Of a stretch of DNA of 64,000 nucleotides, positions 40,393 through 53,815 are shown one piece after another. The DNA comes from Erpobdella octoculata. Taxonomy: Eukaryota; Annelida; Clitellata; Hirudinida; Erpobdellidae. The stretch's first letter is position 1, and each line of letters starts with the position of its first letter. The notes beneath the pieces are model-generated. The model did not search any database. It was given only the letters and a program-made list of their open reading frames with translations, and was not told where the DNA came from. The position numbers and the translations under genes were made by a program. The stretch is taken from positions 38,359,833 through 38,423,832 of the forward strand of contig OZ022241.1 in the NCBI GenBank assembly GCA_963978895.1, given 5' to 3'.

Positions 40393-41865
40393 ATGTGGTG
40401 CATCAATTACCGAACTTCTGCTTCTTGGATTTGGCTAACCTTGTTTATAATTTTTCTTCCATTAAAACTGGACGGGAAAATGCTTTGGCCAAGCTATTGG
40501 TTTTACATTTTTTTTCCTCTTTGGCTAATGGACGCGTTGGTAGTGGTCTACCTCATTGCTTGTGGTGTAATAAGATGTCAAAGAAGCTCAGAAGAGCCAC
40601 GCCAAATTGCTAACACAGTACGTTCACTGCAACTTGTATTTTTTATTTCTTAAGTAAATGAATAAATACTTTTGCGCAAGTGAAGTTAGCAATAACGGTG
40701 GACGGGCAAATAATAATTTTCTAAATGCAATTCGGTTTTGTTATACATTGTTGAAGGGGTTTTTAAAAATAGGCTCCTACAGTGCAATTGGTTTTTTTTT
40801 CAGATCAACAAATTAAAAAGTTAGCAGCCAAAAAACTTTGATTTTACTGCCAGAAATGAACATGTATGTTAAGTAATGTTAACTGTTAAGAGTGTACCAC
40901 AGTCAGAAAAGTTTTTACTGCTTGCTAAGTGTTTGACTGAGGATTTTGCAAAGAATCAATTAAATACTAATTAGTTATAATTAGTATATCACTAGAGATA
41001 GCCTGTCAAAAATGACGTGCTATAAAGATATATATATATATATATATATATATGCGCTATATGTTTTTTTTCTCAAAAATTTATATTTTCAACTGTTCAA
41101 ATACTTGGTAGTTCAGTTCAGCCATGGTAGAAATCAGGATATGAGAGAATTATGGAAACAGATACTGCTCGCATTTCTGTTGGAAACAAGTTAATGCAGA
41201 GAATCAATTAAATACTAATTAGTAATAATTAGTATATTATTAGAGTCGTTTTTCTCTGAGATAATTCATAAATCTGTCGAACTTAACAACTGACCTACTT
41301 AGATATCTATAGAGTGTCTCATACAAAGCCCAGTGGCACTTATCTTTACGTGTCTCACAGACGTTTTTTTCACAAATAGAGTGTTGGGGTTTTCACATTT
41401 AGATCTGAAGATTGGTCATTTCAATGTCTCCGGCTTGATTTACACCCATAGGTGTGTGTGGTTGGGGAATGCCAAGAGTGTAAAGTAGTACTGAATTAAG
41501 TTTTCTCTAACAATAAAGTATCAAATTGCTTTTTGTGTATAAAACATTTAATCAGTCTATCCTAATTGATGTTTGTTTCTTTAAATCACTTTTTTTTAAA
41601 TTTAGTTTTTAAAATCTGAATTTTATAGATGCTGTATCTACTGGTCATCTCACTGAAGGCGACTTCCGAGGTCTTCATCTGCTTTCGAATTCAAGGAGAA
41701 AAGTTCAACAACTATTTCGTACTCGCACCGATCTGGTTGCTTCTACTGATTCTCATCCTCGACTCGGGACGATACCTGTTCAACCGACCTTTACAGTGCT
41801 TGGACAGACGACCTTCAAGAGTGGCGGCGACCCGTTCCAGGCGTTTTGGTGTCGTGATGAGATGA
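40393..41865 (+). CDS. TMEM60: TMEM60/TMEM185-like membrane protein, copy 1
   Basis: Two exons, 40393-40617 and 41629-41865, 153 residues. Donor ACA|GTACGT and acceptor TTTTATAG|ATG, phase 0. Exon 1 carries two hydrophobic helices around LPLKLDGK and WFYIFFPLWLMDALVVVYLI. Exon 2 carries two more (LYLLVISLKATSEVFICF and APIWLLLLILILDSGRYLF). The KLDGK...W...PLW..D pattern and four helices match the TMEM60/TMEM185A family, small multipass proteins of unknown biochemical role. The C-terminus (RSRRFGVVMR) differs from copy 3 through a frame change. The intron carries a Helitron-like terminus at 40991. Confidence 0.82.
40991..41056 (-). mobile_element. Helitron-like terminus, inverted, inside TMEM60-like copy 1 intron
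   Basis: ACTAGAGATAGCCTGTCAAA is the reverse complement of the terminus seen at 48274-48301, followed by (TA)n. The sister introns of copies 2-3 lack it, so it is an insertion. Confidence 0.65.
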
Positions 41866-42590
41866 AATGGATAGACAGTGATTTAGTTCTGTTTCGAACT
41901 TGATTGTTATACCTCAAAAAATGTGAAATGAGAGCATGTCGGTTTTTTCAGACTGTGTAATATGGACTTGCACAGTCATACAACATTTTTTATGGACAGA
42001 ATCACTTCAAGTTTTTTTTCTACATAACTAGTTTGCATTTTACTGTCACGTTATTACATATTGTTCAGATTGTTTGTAAATGATACACGAACACAAATTC
42101 AGTTATTTTAAAGTTGTTTTGTTAAAAAATCCAAGTCGACTCATGTAAAATTTAACGACGTTTGTTTATTTTGTGTTAGAAACTCACTCGTTTGCTTGAT
42201 TACGTGTTAGAAACTCACTCGTTTGCTTGATTACGTGTAATAGATTCTCTTGTTTGATAAAAAAAAAACAAATCGACTCAAAAGCTAAAATAATACACAT
42301 CAGGGAAACAACAACATCAACAGTGAACACAATTGAAGAGTAGAAAAAAATTCTCTATACAAACAATAAATACAAGAAGGTGAGGAATAAGGAACTCGAA
42401 ATAATAAATTATCTAAATTTCTTACAAAATCAATAAGAAAAAATTAGAGGAAAATCCCTTTCGAATGATGTAGCCACACACACACGTGTACACGTTAAGT
42501 GCACGTTATGTGCCATGAAAATGAACACGAACGCACGCTGACATTTGATACACACATAAAAGGAACACACTTAATACGATTCTGGAAACA
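41866..42590. other. 3' flank of TMEM60-like copy 1
   Basis: Shares text with the 3' flanks of copies 2 and 3, including a tandem GTTAGAAACTCACTCGTTTG at 42175-42235. Probably 3' UTR and duplicated flank. No gene was recognised. Confidence 0.6.
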
Positions 42591-42599
42591 TCGGTGATG

Positions 42600-43306
42600 T
42601 AAAATAAAAACGAATTCATGGCAGGAAAGACCGATCGTAATGAAATTTTCACACAACCTTGATATTCAAGGGGGAAGGTTTTTGTTTCTAAAAAATTGAA
42701 ATCGATCACAAAATGAGCTGAGCGGGAAAGCGAGCGGAAACGGGAATTGGAGAATGAACGGGAACGGAAAAGCAACCCAAAGCGGAAGAGCGAGCGGGAA
42801 AGGAAAACCGAAGGGAACGGAAGGGTCAATCAATCAATCAGTTGAATTTATATAGCGCTATTTCCTATCGTTAAATAGCGCTCGGACACGAACTTTATAA
42901 ATAAATGAGTCTTAAGTCCCCCACGGAATACTGTGAGAGAAGTAGATATAGTTAGAGAAGTAGGAAGAGAGTTCCAGAGATAGGGACCAAAGTAGGAAAA
43001 AGAAAGCTTAGCAAAAGAATGCTTAACAGAAAAGATATGAAAGTGGTTAAGAGAGGAAAATCGAAGACCAGACTTAGGACCGGGAGCGAGAAAGAGACCG
43101 GAAGAGGAAAAGCGACCGGGAGCGGGAAAGCAGCCTGGAGCGAGAAAGCAGCCTAGAGCGAGAAAGCAGTCTGGAGCGGGAAGGTGACCCGGACCAGGAA
43201 AGCGACCGGAAGCAGAAGAGCAAGCGGGGAAGGAAACGGGAGCAGGAGAGAAAAACGATAACAAAACCTTTGAAAACCCCGAACAACGCCGGGTAACCCC
43301 GCTAGT
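42600..43306 (+). mobile_element. Helentron-like element with CGGGAA minisatellite, unit 1
   Basis: Contains CCGATCGTAATGAAATTTTC near its left side and GAGCGGGAAAGCGACC-type repeats, and ends GCCGGGTAACCCCGCTAGT at 43306. A LINE fragment at 42827-43080 sits inside. The 5' limit is uncertain. Confidence 0.6.
42827..43080 (-). mobile_element. LINE 3' fragment nested in the Helentron-like element
   Basis: The minus strand encodes FSYFGPYLWNSLPTSLTIST, then SLTVFRGGLKTHLFIKF, a typical reverse-transcriptase ORF end. The tail has GCGCTATATAAATTCAACTG and a (TGAT)n end. Confidence 0.75.
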
Positions 43307-43483
43307 CTATATATATAAAAATGAATGTTTGTATATATATTTGTCCTTTATGCATTGCTACACCATTCATCCGATCGTAATGAAATTTTCACACAACCTT
43401 GAGAGTCAAGGGGAATCAAATATAGAGAGAAAAAATTGAAATCCGTCACAAAATGAGCGGAGCGGAGCGGGTGAGCGAGCGGG

Positions 43484-43539
<56 letters not shown>

Positions 43540-44338
43540 AATGTTTGTCTCTTTCTCTCCCGTTTCCTTTCCCACTCCTGCTCGCTTTCCCGTTTTCGGT
43601 CGTTTTCCCACTGCCGGTCGCTTTCCCGCTCCTGGTCGTTTTCCGGGAGAGCAAGTTTGGAAGGAAACGCTTGCTTTTCCGTTCCCGCTCGCTGTCCGTT
43701 CCGGGTCGCTTTCCTGTTTCTATAATAAACAAACTAATCCACAAACATTCATATATATATAGTCTTAGCAAATATATTTTACGTTTAATAGGCTAAAAGA
43801 AGTTATGAAAGAATGGAAAAGAGAAAATAAGCGTGAACGGGAACGGGAGAGCAAGCGTGAGCGGGAACGGGAAAGCGACCGGGAACGGGAAAGCAACCGG
43901 GAACGGGAAAGCGACCGGGAACGGGAAAGCGACCGGGAACGGGACAGCGACCGGGAACGGGAAAGTGACCGGGAACACGGAAAGCGACTGGAAGCGGGAG
44001 AGCAAGAGAGAAAATCGATAACAAAACTTCTGAGCGGGAAAGCGACCGGGAGCTGGAAAACGACCGGGAACGGGAAAGCGACCGGGAACGGGAAAGCGAC
44101 CGGGAATGCGGAAAGCGACCGGGAACGCGGAAAGCGACTGGAATCGGGAGAGCAAGTTTGGAAGGAAACGCGAGCAAGAGGGAAAATCGATAACAAAACT
44201 TCTGAGCGGGAAAGCGACCGGGAGCTGGAAAACGACCGAGAGCGGAAAAACGACGAAAACGGGAAAGTGGAGAAGGAAACGGGAGCGAGAGAGACAAACA
44301 TTAGAAAAACCCCGGGCAACGCCGGGTAACCCCGCTAG
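43307..44338. mobile_element. Helentron-like element, unit 2, with inverted minisatellite arms
   Basis: Starts CTATATATATAAAAATGAATG and ends CGCCGGGTAACCCCGCTAGT. The left arm 43540-43720 carries CGCTTTCCCGCTCC-type repeats; the right arm 43830-44310 has the inverse, CGGGAAAGCGACC. (TA)n at 43488-43536. Confidence 0.6.
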
Positions 44339-45511
44339 TCTATATATATAAAAATGAATGTTTGTATATATGTTAATGGCGTTTATGCATTGCTACACCA
44401 TTCATCCGATCGTAATGAAATTTTCAGACAACCTAGAGAGTCAAGAGGAATCAAATATAGAAAAAAAATTTTTGAAATCCGTCACAAAATGAGCGGAGCG
44501 GAGCGGGTGAGCGAGCGGGAACTATATATATATGTATGTGCGTATGTATGTGTGTATGTATGTATGTGTATGTGCATGCATGTATGTGTGTCTGTGTGTG
44601 TGTTTATGTATGTACTAGCGGAGATACCCGGCGTTGCCCGGGTTTTTTAGAGGTTTTTCTAATGTTTGTCTCTTTCTCTCCCGTTTCCTTTCCCACCTGC
44701 TTTCCTACTCCTGTTCGCTTTCCCGTTTTTGGTCGTTTTCCCGCTGCCGGTCGCTTTCCCGCTCCCGATCGCTTTCCCGCTCCCGGTCGCTTTCCCGCTC
44801 CCGGTCGCTTTCCCGCTCCCGGTCGTTTTCCCGTTCTTGGTCACTGTCCCGTTCCCGCTCACGTTTGCTCTCCCATTCCCATTCCCGCTCACGCTTGCTT
44901 TTCCGTTCCCGCTCGCTGTCCGTTCCGGGTCGCTTTCCCGTTTCTATAATAGACAAACTAACCCACAAACATTCATATATATTTATAGTCTTAGCAAATC
45001 TATTTTACGTTTTATAGGCTAACAGAAGTTATGAAAGAATGGAAAAGAGAAAATGAGCGTGAACGGGAACGGGAACGGGAGAGCAACCCTGACCGGGAAT
45101 GGGAGAGCAAGCATGACCGGGAACGGGAGAGCAAGCGTGAGCGGGAACGGGAAAGCGATAGGGAACGGGAAAGCGACCGGGAACGGGAAAGCGACCGAGA
45201 ACGGGAAAGCGACCGGGAACGGGAAAGCGACCGGGAACGGGAAAGCGACCGGGAATGCGGAAAGCGACCGGGAACGCGGAAAGCGACTGGAATCGGGAGA
45301 GCAAGTTTGGAAGGAAACGCGAGCAAGAGAGAAAATCGATAACAAAACTTCTGAGCGGGAAAGCGACCGGGAGCTGGAAAACGACCGAGAGCGGAAAAGC
45401 GACCGGGAACGCGACGAAAACGGGAAATTGGAGAAGGAAACGGGAGCGAGAGAGACAAACATTAGAAAAACCTCTAAAAACTCCGGGCAACGCCGGGTAA
45501 CCCCGCTAGTA
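44339..45511. mobile_element. Helentron-like element, unit 3, with inverted arms
   Basis: Same 5' start as unit 2. An inverted terminus ACTAGCGGAGATACCCGGCG lies at 44614 and a direct terminus CGCCGGGTAACCCCGCTAGT at its right end. The arms (44680-44945 and 45055-45440) are inverted minisatellites around a unique centre (44950-45050). Confidence 0.62.
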
Positions 45512-45633
45512 ATTAATAAAAAAAACATTTATAGATTATTTTTATGGAGATTTTTATTTCAGGTATAATATGCACTCAAATACTATTAATATAATAGTAG
45601 ACCACGTCCCTGTTTAATGATTCTGTAACGCTT

Positions 45634-47340
<1,707 letters not shown>

Positions 47341-47412
47341 TTTTGTTTTTCCTATTATTTAAGTTCAGCTTTTAATAATAATTGAAAAACAAAGTATATT
47401 TTTTTAAACAAA

Positions 47413-48301
47413 ATGTCTCTTAATATGAATGACGACGAAGATCCTGTGTCGAGAAAACGGCGTCTAGCTAAAGAAAGGCAACAGAGATATCGCGCAAGAC
47501 AAACTCCACAATCAAATGCAAAAATTCGAGTTTTAGATGCAGAAGCTCATCAACAACGCACTGCACAAATGTCTGTTGAAGAATTTCAAATTTTTCATGC
47601 TTCTCATGCCGCATCACAACAACGTTATGTCTATCGACTTACTCCTCAACATCTAGAAGCTTTTCACACTTCCATTGCTGCCTCACAACGTCATCGAATT
47701 GAGCAAATGTCTCCCCATGAATTGCAGTTACATCGAGAAACCAATGCTGCCAAGGAACGCCATCGAGTTGAACAAATGTCTCCCAATGAATTGCAGCTAC
47801 ATCGAGCTGCTAATGCGATCTCCCAACGTTTAGCACAAGATCGTGCGGGTGAGGCTGTTCGTAACGAAGCAATTAACTTCAACGAAACTCAATTCGATCA
47901 ACATGATTGTGGTGAATTTGATGTTTTATGTACTTCATGTCGATCAAGAAATTTTGCTGCAGAGCAACCATCAGATGGACTATTCACTTCATGTTGTCGA
48001 ATAGGCAAAGTAATGTTGCCAAAACCAATTGACATTCACGGTAATACACTTGAATATCCCGATTTTCTTAAAAGCCTCATGTCAGACACGGCCAATCCAG
48101 ATAGACAAAATTTTCGACAACATATTCGATCATACAACAGCGCAGTTTCTTTCGCTTCCATGGGCGCAAACATTTTTGATTTGCTTATATATAAAAAAAT
48201 TTTTATGGTTATCAAATGTCATTTTGTTTTTGTTGACTATTTTTATAATAACGGGCGCCGTATTTTAAAACTTCCGTCATTTTTGACGGGCTATCTCTAG
48301 T
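47413..48301 (+). mobile_element. Truncated Helitron with N-terminal open frame
   Basis: The ORF starts MSLNMNDDEDPVSRKRRLAK. It has four repeats of about 23 residues (for example QMSPHELQLHRETNAAKERH). A Cys-rich segment (CGEFDVLCTSCRSRN, then CCRIGKVMLPKP) follows. It ends with FRQHIRSYNSAVSFASMGAN. These match the N-terminal region of Helitron Rep-helicase proteins; the repeats resemble STPR-type DNA-binding repeats. After about 48177 similarity stops. The element ends at 48301 with the CCGTCATTTTTGACGG hairpin and CTATCTCTAGT. Rep and helicase domains are deleted. Confidence 0.8.
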
Positions 48302-48650
48302 ATAACATATAAGTGAAATTCGCGTTTTTTCCTGACGACTTATTAATTATTAAACTTAGGGTGTAGTAAAGATTTTTGGATGTTCATTAAATGACCACTA
48401 GATGATTGCGTGACACTTTAAATGATTGCTTAATAGTGGATAGTTACTGAGATAGCGATTGACGTAAGGAGTATTTTTCTCAATTCTACTATATAACATA
48501 TCAGTGCAATTCGCGTTTTTTCCTGACGATTCATTAAATATTAAACTTAAGGGTGGAGTAAAGATTTTTAGATGTTCATTAAAAGACCACTAGATGATTG
48601 TGCGACACTTTAAATGATTGCTTAATAGTGGATAGTTACTGAGATATAGC
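48301..48650. repeat. 191-bp tandem duplication
   Basis: The segment from TATAACATATAAGTGAAATT (48301) repeats from 48492 with a few substitutions, ending near 48645. Confidence 0.88.
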
Positions 48651-48976
48651 GCTTTATATAAGCGCTATAGAATACTCTGTGTATGCCATAAGCCGTGCGC
48701 CTCAGGCTATCTATTGTTTACGTTTAGAACCAACTTCGATTTCTTCGGAATTTCTGTGGGTGTATTGAATTTGAGTGCATATTATAACTTAATAGACCTG
48801 TATCTTTTATTACCGATGTTTTTTTTTTTATTAAAGTGAATTTTGTTTCCGAGTCTGCTAGCTTCACTCTACCTAATCGTCCTAATCGACCTAATCTAAT
48901 ATCTAATCTAATCCCATACTAATCGAGTCTGCCAGCTTAACTCCAGTAAAATTTTCGACTTTAGCTGTTTTATTAA

Positions 48977-49723
48977 CCCATTAGTGCCTGAGATCTTAGA
49001 TTTTTTTAATTTTTTGATATTATGTTGGTTTAGTGCTCAAAATAAGATATCTGAAATTAAAAATAATGCAGTTTTTTTTTTTTTTTTTTTGAATGAACGT
49101 CTTATTTTTTGGGACGCTAGGCACGGGAGGGTAGGTGTCCTTTCATTAGCTGAATGTGATGGCATTATTTGCTGCAAAACACAAAAGTAAACAATTGATA
49201 TTTTTAATAACAATATTAGTATATAATAGTATATAATAAGTCAAAAATAAATAAAAATGGTTAATTTTTTGGGTTAATTACTGACGTTTACAAGCAATAA
49301 TACACATAAAACATGAAAAAATAGAAGTTTCGAACACCCCCCCCCCTCTCGTGCCTAGCGTCCCAAAAAATGGGACGCTAGTAAATAGAGAAATTTGCTA
49401 AAACCGTACATTTAGAAAAAAAACAAAAAATAACGATTTCTTTCTTAGATAGAAATAAACAAAATTACATAATCATATTTTTAAAAATAATAATAATTTA
49501 GCAATCTTACCTTGAATGAAAAAGCAAATTTTACGGAACACGCGAAAACAACAGCAAATAAATTTCCAAAAGACTGTTTTTAAACGTCAAAGACTACGAA
49601 TACATTTAGATATAAACCAACCTAACAAAATGAGCCATTTTTTTAATTAATATAACTACTATTTTAAAAATTACAATTATTTAAAGAGATGTACCACTTT
49701 TTGGGACGCTAGGCACTAATGGG
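48977..49723. mobile_element. piggyBac-type MITE with TTAA target duplication
   Basis: 747 bp with termini CCCATTAGTGCCT and AGGCACTAATGGG, flanked by TTAA at 48973-48976 and 49724-49727. Copy 1 upstream (40330-40350) has the uninterrupted site TTTTATTAATATAAATCAT. An internal inverted pair GGGACGCTAGGCAC is at 49109 and 49345-49365. Confidence 0.9.
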
Positions 49724-49781
49724 TTAATATAAATCATATAATGCAGTTAACTTAAAGGCTGTTTATAACCAGTTTCAAAAA

Positions 49782-51545
49782 ATGTGGTGCACCAATAACC
49801 GAACTTCTGCTTCTTGGATTTGGCTAACCTTGCTTATAATTTTGCTTCCATTAAAACTGGACGGGAAAGCGAAAATGCTTTGGACAGGGAAAGGCAATTG
49901 GTTTTTATATTTTATTCCTCTGGGGATAATAGACGCGTTAATGGGAGTCTACCTGATTTCTTGTGGTGTAATAAGATGCCGAGATAACTCAGAAGGGCGA
50001 CGCCAAATGGCTTACACAGTACGTTCACTGCAACTTATATTTTTTATTTCCTAAGTAAATTAATAAATACTTTTACGCAAGTGAAGTTAGCAATAACGGT
50101 GGACGGGCAAATAATAATTTTTTAAATGCAATTCGGTTTTGTTGTACACTGCGGCAGAAGGGGTTTTTAAGAATAGGCTCCTACAGTGCAATTGGTTTTT
50201 TTTTCAGTTCAACAAATTAAAAAGTTAGCAGCCAAAAACTACGATTTTACGATGAAAATTGTTGAAAAAACTGAATGCAAGCTTTTCTTTGACGGAGTGT
50301 AACTTACTTCAATCCGTTGCTCTGAATTTTTTTCTTTTACGTTTCGTTTAGCTGGTAAAAATTGTGCATAGTCCAACATTTTAACCGGTAACTTTTTTAT
50401 TTATTAAATTTTAATTAAAAACGAGTTACCTCTTCGGATTTATGATGGAAATAGCTGAAAACAAGTATCTTGGAAATTCCCATTGCTGCAGTTTAGAAAA
50501 AGTGATATTGTGCATTAACTTTTTTTTTATTTGCACGGCTAGCATTATTGCTAACTTCCCCTGGATAATACTTTTTGTAGTTTAATCTTTTCGAAATCAA
50601 TAATAATTTTATTAACACTTTTTCTAAATATAATGTGGACACCACACTGCCAGAAATGAACTTGTATGTTAACTGTTTAGAGTGTACCACATTCAGAAAA
50701 GTTTTTACTGCTAGCTAAGTGTTTGACTGAGGGTTTTGCTAACAATTGAGTCACGTGTTTTTTTTCTCAAAAATTTATATTTTCAAGTGTTCAAATGCTA
50801 GGTAGTTCAGTTCACCCATGGTAGAAATCAGGATATGACCGAATTATGGATATAGATACTGCTCTCATTTCTGTTGGAAACAAGTTAATGCAGAGAATCA
50901 ATTAAATACTAATTAGTAATAATTAGTATATTATTAGAGTTGTTTGTCTCTGAGATAATTCATAAATCTGTCCAACTTAACAACTGACCTATATAGATAT
51001 CTATAGAGTGTCTCATACAAAGCCTAGTGGCATGTATCTTTACATGTCTCACATACGTTTTTTCTCACAAAAGGAGTGTTGGGGCTTTCACATTTAGATC
51101 TGAAGATTGGTCATTTTAATGTCTCCGGCTTGATTTACACCCATAGGTGTGTGTGATTGGGTAATGCCAAGAGTGTAAAGTAGTACTGAATGAACAATAA
51201 AGTATCAAATTGCTTTTTGTGTATAAACCATTTAATCAGTCTATCCTTATTGTTGTTTGTTTCTTTAAACCACTTTTTTTTATTTTAGTTTTTAAATTCT
51301 GAATTTTATAGATACTGTATTTGCTGGTCATCTCGCTGAAGGCGACTTCCGAGTTCTTCATCTGCCTTCGAATTGAAGGAGAAAAGTTCAACAACTATTT
51401 TCTATTCGCACCGATCTGGTTGCTTCTACTGATTCTCATCCTCGACTCGGGACGATACCTGTTCAACCGACCTCTACAGAGCTTGGACAGACGACCTTCC
51501 AGAGTGGAGACGACCCGCTCCAGGCATTATTCAGATTATTTTTAA
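49782..51545 (+). CDS. TMEM60: TMEM60/TMEM185-like membrane protein, copy 2
   Basis: Exons 49782-50018 and 51312-51545, 156 residues. Donor ACA|GTACGT, acceptor TTTTATAG|ATA, phase 0. Exon 1 includes LLPLKLDGKAKMLWTGKGNW, i.e. a four-residue longer loop than copy 1. Exon 2 is nearly identical to the other copies up to PSRV, then ends TTRSRHYSDYF. Exon 2 begins with ATA, so it is only recognised through splicing. AATAAA at 51843-51848 may be its poly(A) signal. Confidence 0.8.
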
Positions 51546-52044
51546 ATGAAACACACAAACTAAGTCATTTTAATGTTGTTTTGTTAAAAAGACCCAAATC
51601 GACTCTTGTAAAATTGAGTGACGTTTGTTTATTACATGTTAGAAACTCACTCGTTTGTTTTTTTTCTACATAACTAATTTACATTTTACTGTCACATCAG
51701 TATATATTGTTCACTTGTTCAGATTGTTTGTAAATGAAACAAGTACACAAATTCAGTCATTTTAAAGTTTTTTTGATAGAATTGAACGACGCTTGCTTGC
51801 TTATTACGTGTTAGAAACTCACTCGTTTGCTTGTTTACGTGTAATAAACTCTAGTTGTTGGAAGCATTTTTCATAAATATTATCCTCTTTTCATTTTTCC
51901 TTTAAAAAACCTGATGACAGGGGAGGGGGTAGTCGAAAGCATTTTCCAAAAAATGTAGTTTTTGAAATATTAATAATTTTTCATTGTAAAAGTTTGAGGC
52001 CCCCAAGCTCGGAGGCCTGCGCCATGGTTAATCCGCCACTGCCT

Positions 52045-52440
52045 TTGTGCATTGCTACACCATTCATCCGATCGTAATGAAATTTTCAAACAACTTTGGG
52101 ATACAATGGGTGAAGGTTTTTGTGAATAAAAAACTGAATACGATCACAAAATGAGCAGAGCGAGCGGAAACGGGAACTAGAGAATGAGCGGGAAAGCAAG
52201 TGGGAGCGGGAAAGCGACTGAGAACGAAAGAGCGAGTGGGAAAGCGACCGGGAACGGGAGAGCAAGCTGGAGCGGGAAAGCGAACGATAGGGGGAAAACG
52301 ACCGCGAGCGGGAAAGCGAACGGTAGCGGGAAGGCGAACGGTAGCGGGAAAGCGACCGGGAACGGAAGAGCGGGGAAGAAAACGGGAGCGAGAGAGAAAA
52401 CGATGGAAAAACCTCTAAAAATGCCGGTTACCACGCTAGT
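52045..52440 (+). mobile_element. Helentron-like element with CGGGAA minisatellite
   Basis: CATTGCTACACCATTCATCC, CCGATCGTAATGAAATTTTC, GAGCGGGAAAGCGA repeats, and the end GCCGGTTACCACGCTAGT. The same element is at 56283-56666 in the next block, so it was duplicated with the gene. Confidence 0.65.
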
Positions 52441-53283
52441 AAGTTATAACTTTCTTCCGTCTGCTTGAAACGATTCTAGTATTTAATACTATTTAATACA
52501 ATTTAACAGCAAAAGAGTTATTCTCAGCTTTGAAGTGTCTGATGACCTAACCTAACTCAAAAAAAGAGGTGTCTTGTGTTGACATTGCTACAGAGAAAAA
52601 ATACAGAAAGAAAGCAAGAGGAAAAAAGAGTTAAAAAAAAGTTTAACTTAAAATCCTCTTGTTTGGTTTTACTGAATAAAAGAAATTCAAAATGACTTAC
52701 AACGGGCTGCATAACGACAGTAATTAAAATTAAAAAAACTAAATTACGAGTTTTCCGACCCTCTTCTTTACGAAATTCTTGCCATTTCCGAAATTAGATG
52801 TTTTTTAAATAAAAAATATATAAAACCAGTAATTTGTTTTTAAATAATGACTAAAAACTTTATCTGTAAAATGGGACGGTTATAGCTCCCCCCAGGATTG
52901 GCATGTTAGCCACGGGTCCTGTCTCCTCCAAAGAATTTATCAAATTGGTTCTAAAGGTTCTCATCGAAAAACTTTCTTTTGGGACTGGCTGAAACATAGG
53001 GCTGAAAGCTTTTCTTAAGGAGATTATAAACCTACCAATAAAATTCATTTTCTATTTTTTAGAGCATTTTATAAAAGCGTGTTTTTATATTATTCAATTT
53101 TTTCAATTTGTATACCATTTGCTTTAAAGAAAAACTAAATATTTCATTGTGACTTTCTTAAAAGTAAATCTAAATAAAAGTTGATTGTAAACAAATGGTG
53201 AAAAATTTCGACTTCAGCTGTTTTATTAATATCTTTCACTTTAGCGGCTGGGGCCGATTTTTTTAATGAATTAGTCCTATTTT

Positions 53284-53341
53284 AACACTAACCTTAATCC
53301 TAACCATAACCCTAACCCTAATCCTAACCTTAACCCTAATT
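53284..53341 (+). repeat. Interstitial telomere-like tract (CCCTAA variants)
   Basis: About ten degenerate units (CCCTAA, CCTTAA, TCCTAA) ending in TTAGCTAATTA, upstream of TMEM60-like copy 3. Confidence 0.85.
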
Positions 53342-53815
53342 AGCTAATTATTGCCGAGAGTGTATTAAATCTTCATTAATCTTAATCTTTCACACATTCG
53401 GCCGTCAAAGTGAAAGATTACCCAAATATACATCCCGTCTAAATTGTCTGAGGCAGAAAGGGTGTGTTTTTTTTATTCACCTACCTGGTTATCAACGACA
53501 CTCACCAAAAGCCTTTTATAATTCATCAAATATCTCCGTTATGTGTTTTTTATTCACCTGATAAACTGATAAATGCTCTGGTTTAAACCACATTCATCAT
53601 GGTTTGGTTTAGGCCCTAAGATGAGCCCCTAAACTTTTAGGCCTTAGGGGTCATCTTAAGTCTTAAGTGAATAAAAAAAACGTGTGAGATATTTGAAGAA
53701 TTTAAAAAAACTTTAGCGAGTTAGGTTGATAACCTGGTGAATAAAGCCCCCCCCCATATAGGCATTTAATCAATCAAACAGTTAACTTAAAAGCAGTTTA
53801 TGACTAGTTTAAAAA

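Noticed and set aside
43765..45568. Arg/Ser/Glu-rich frames resembling SR proteins, on both strands
   Set aside because: They come from the CGGGAAAGCGACC minisatellite of the Helentron-like elements, change frame freely and lack any domain.
52860..53048. Conserved small protein, also at 57093-57281 (RTFRTNLINSLEETGPVANM)
   Set aside because: Conservation is explained by block duplication, and stop-free length is modest. No family was recognised, so it was not called a gene.
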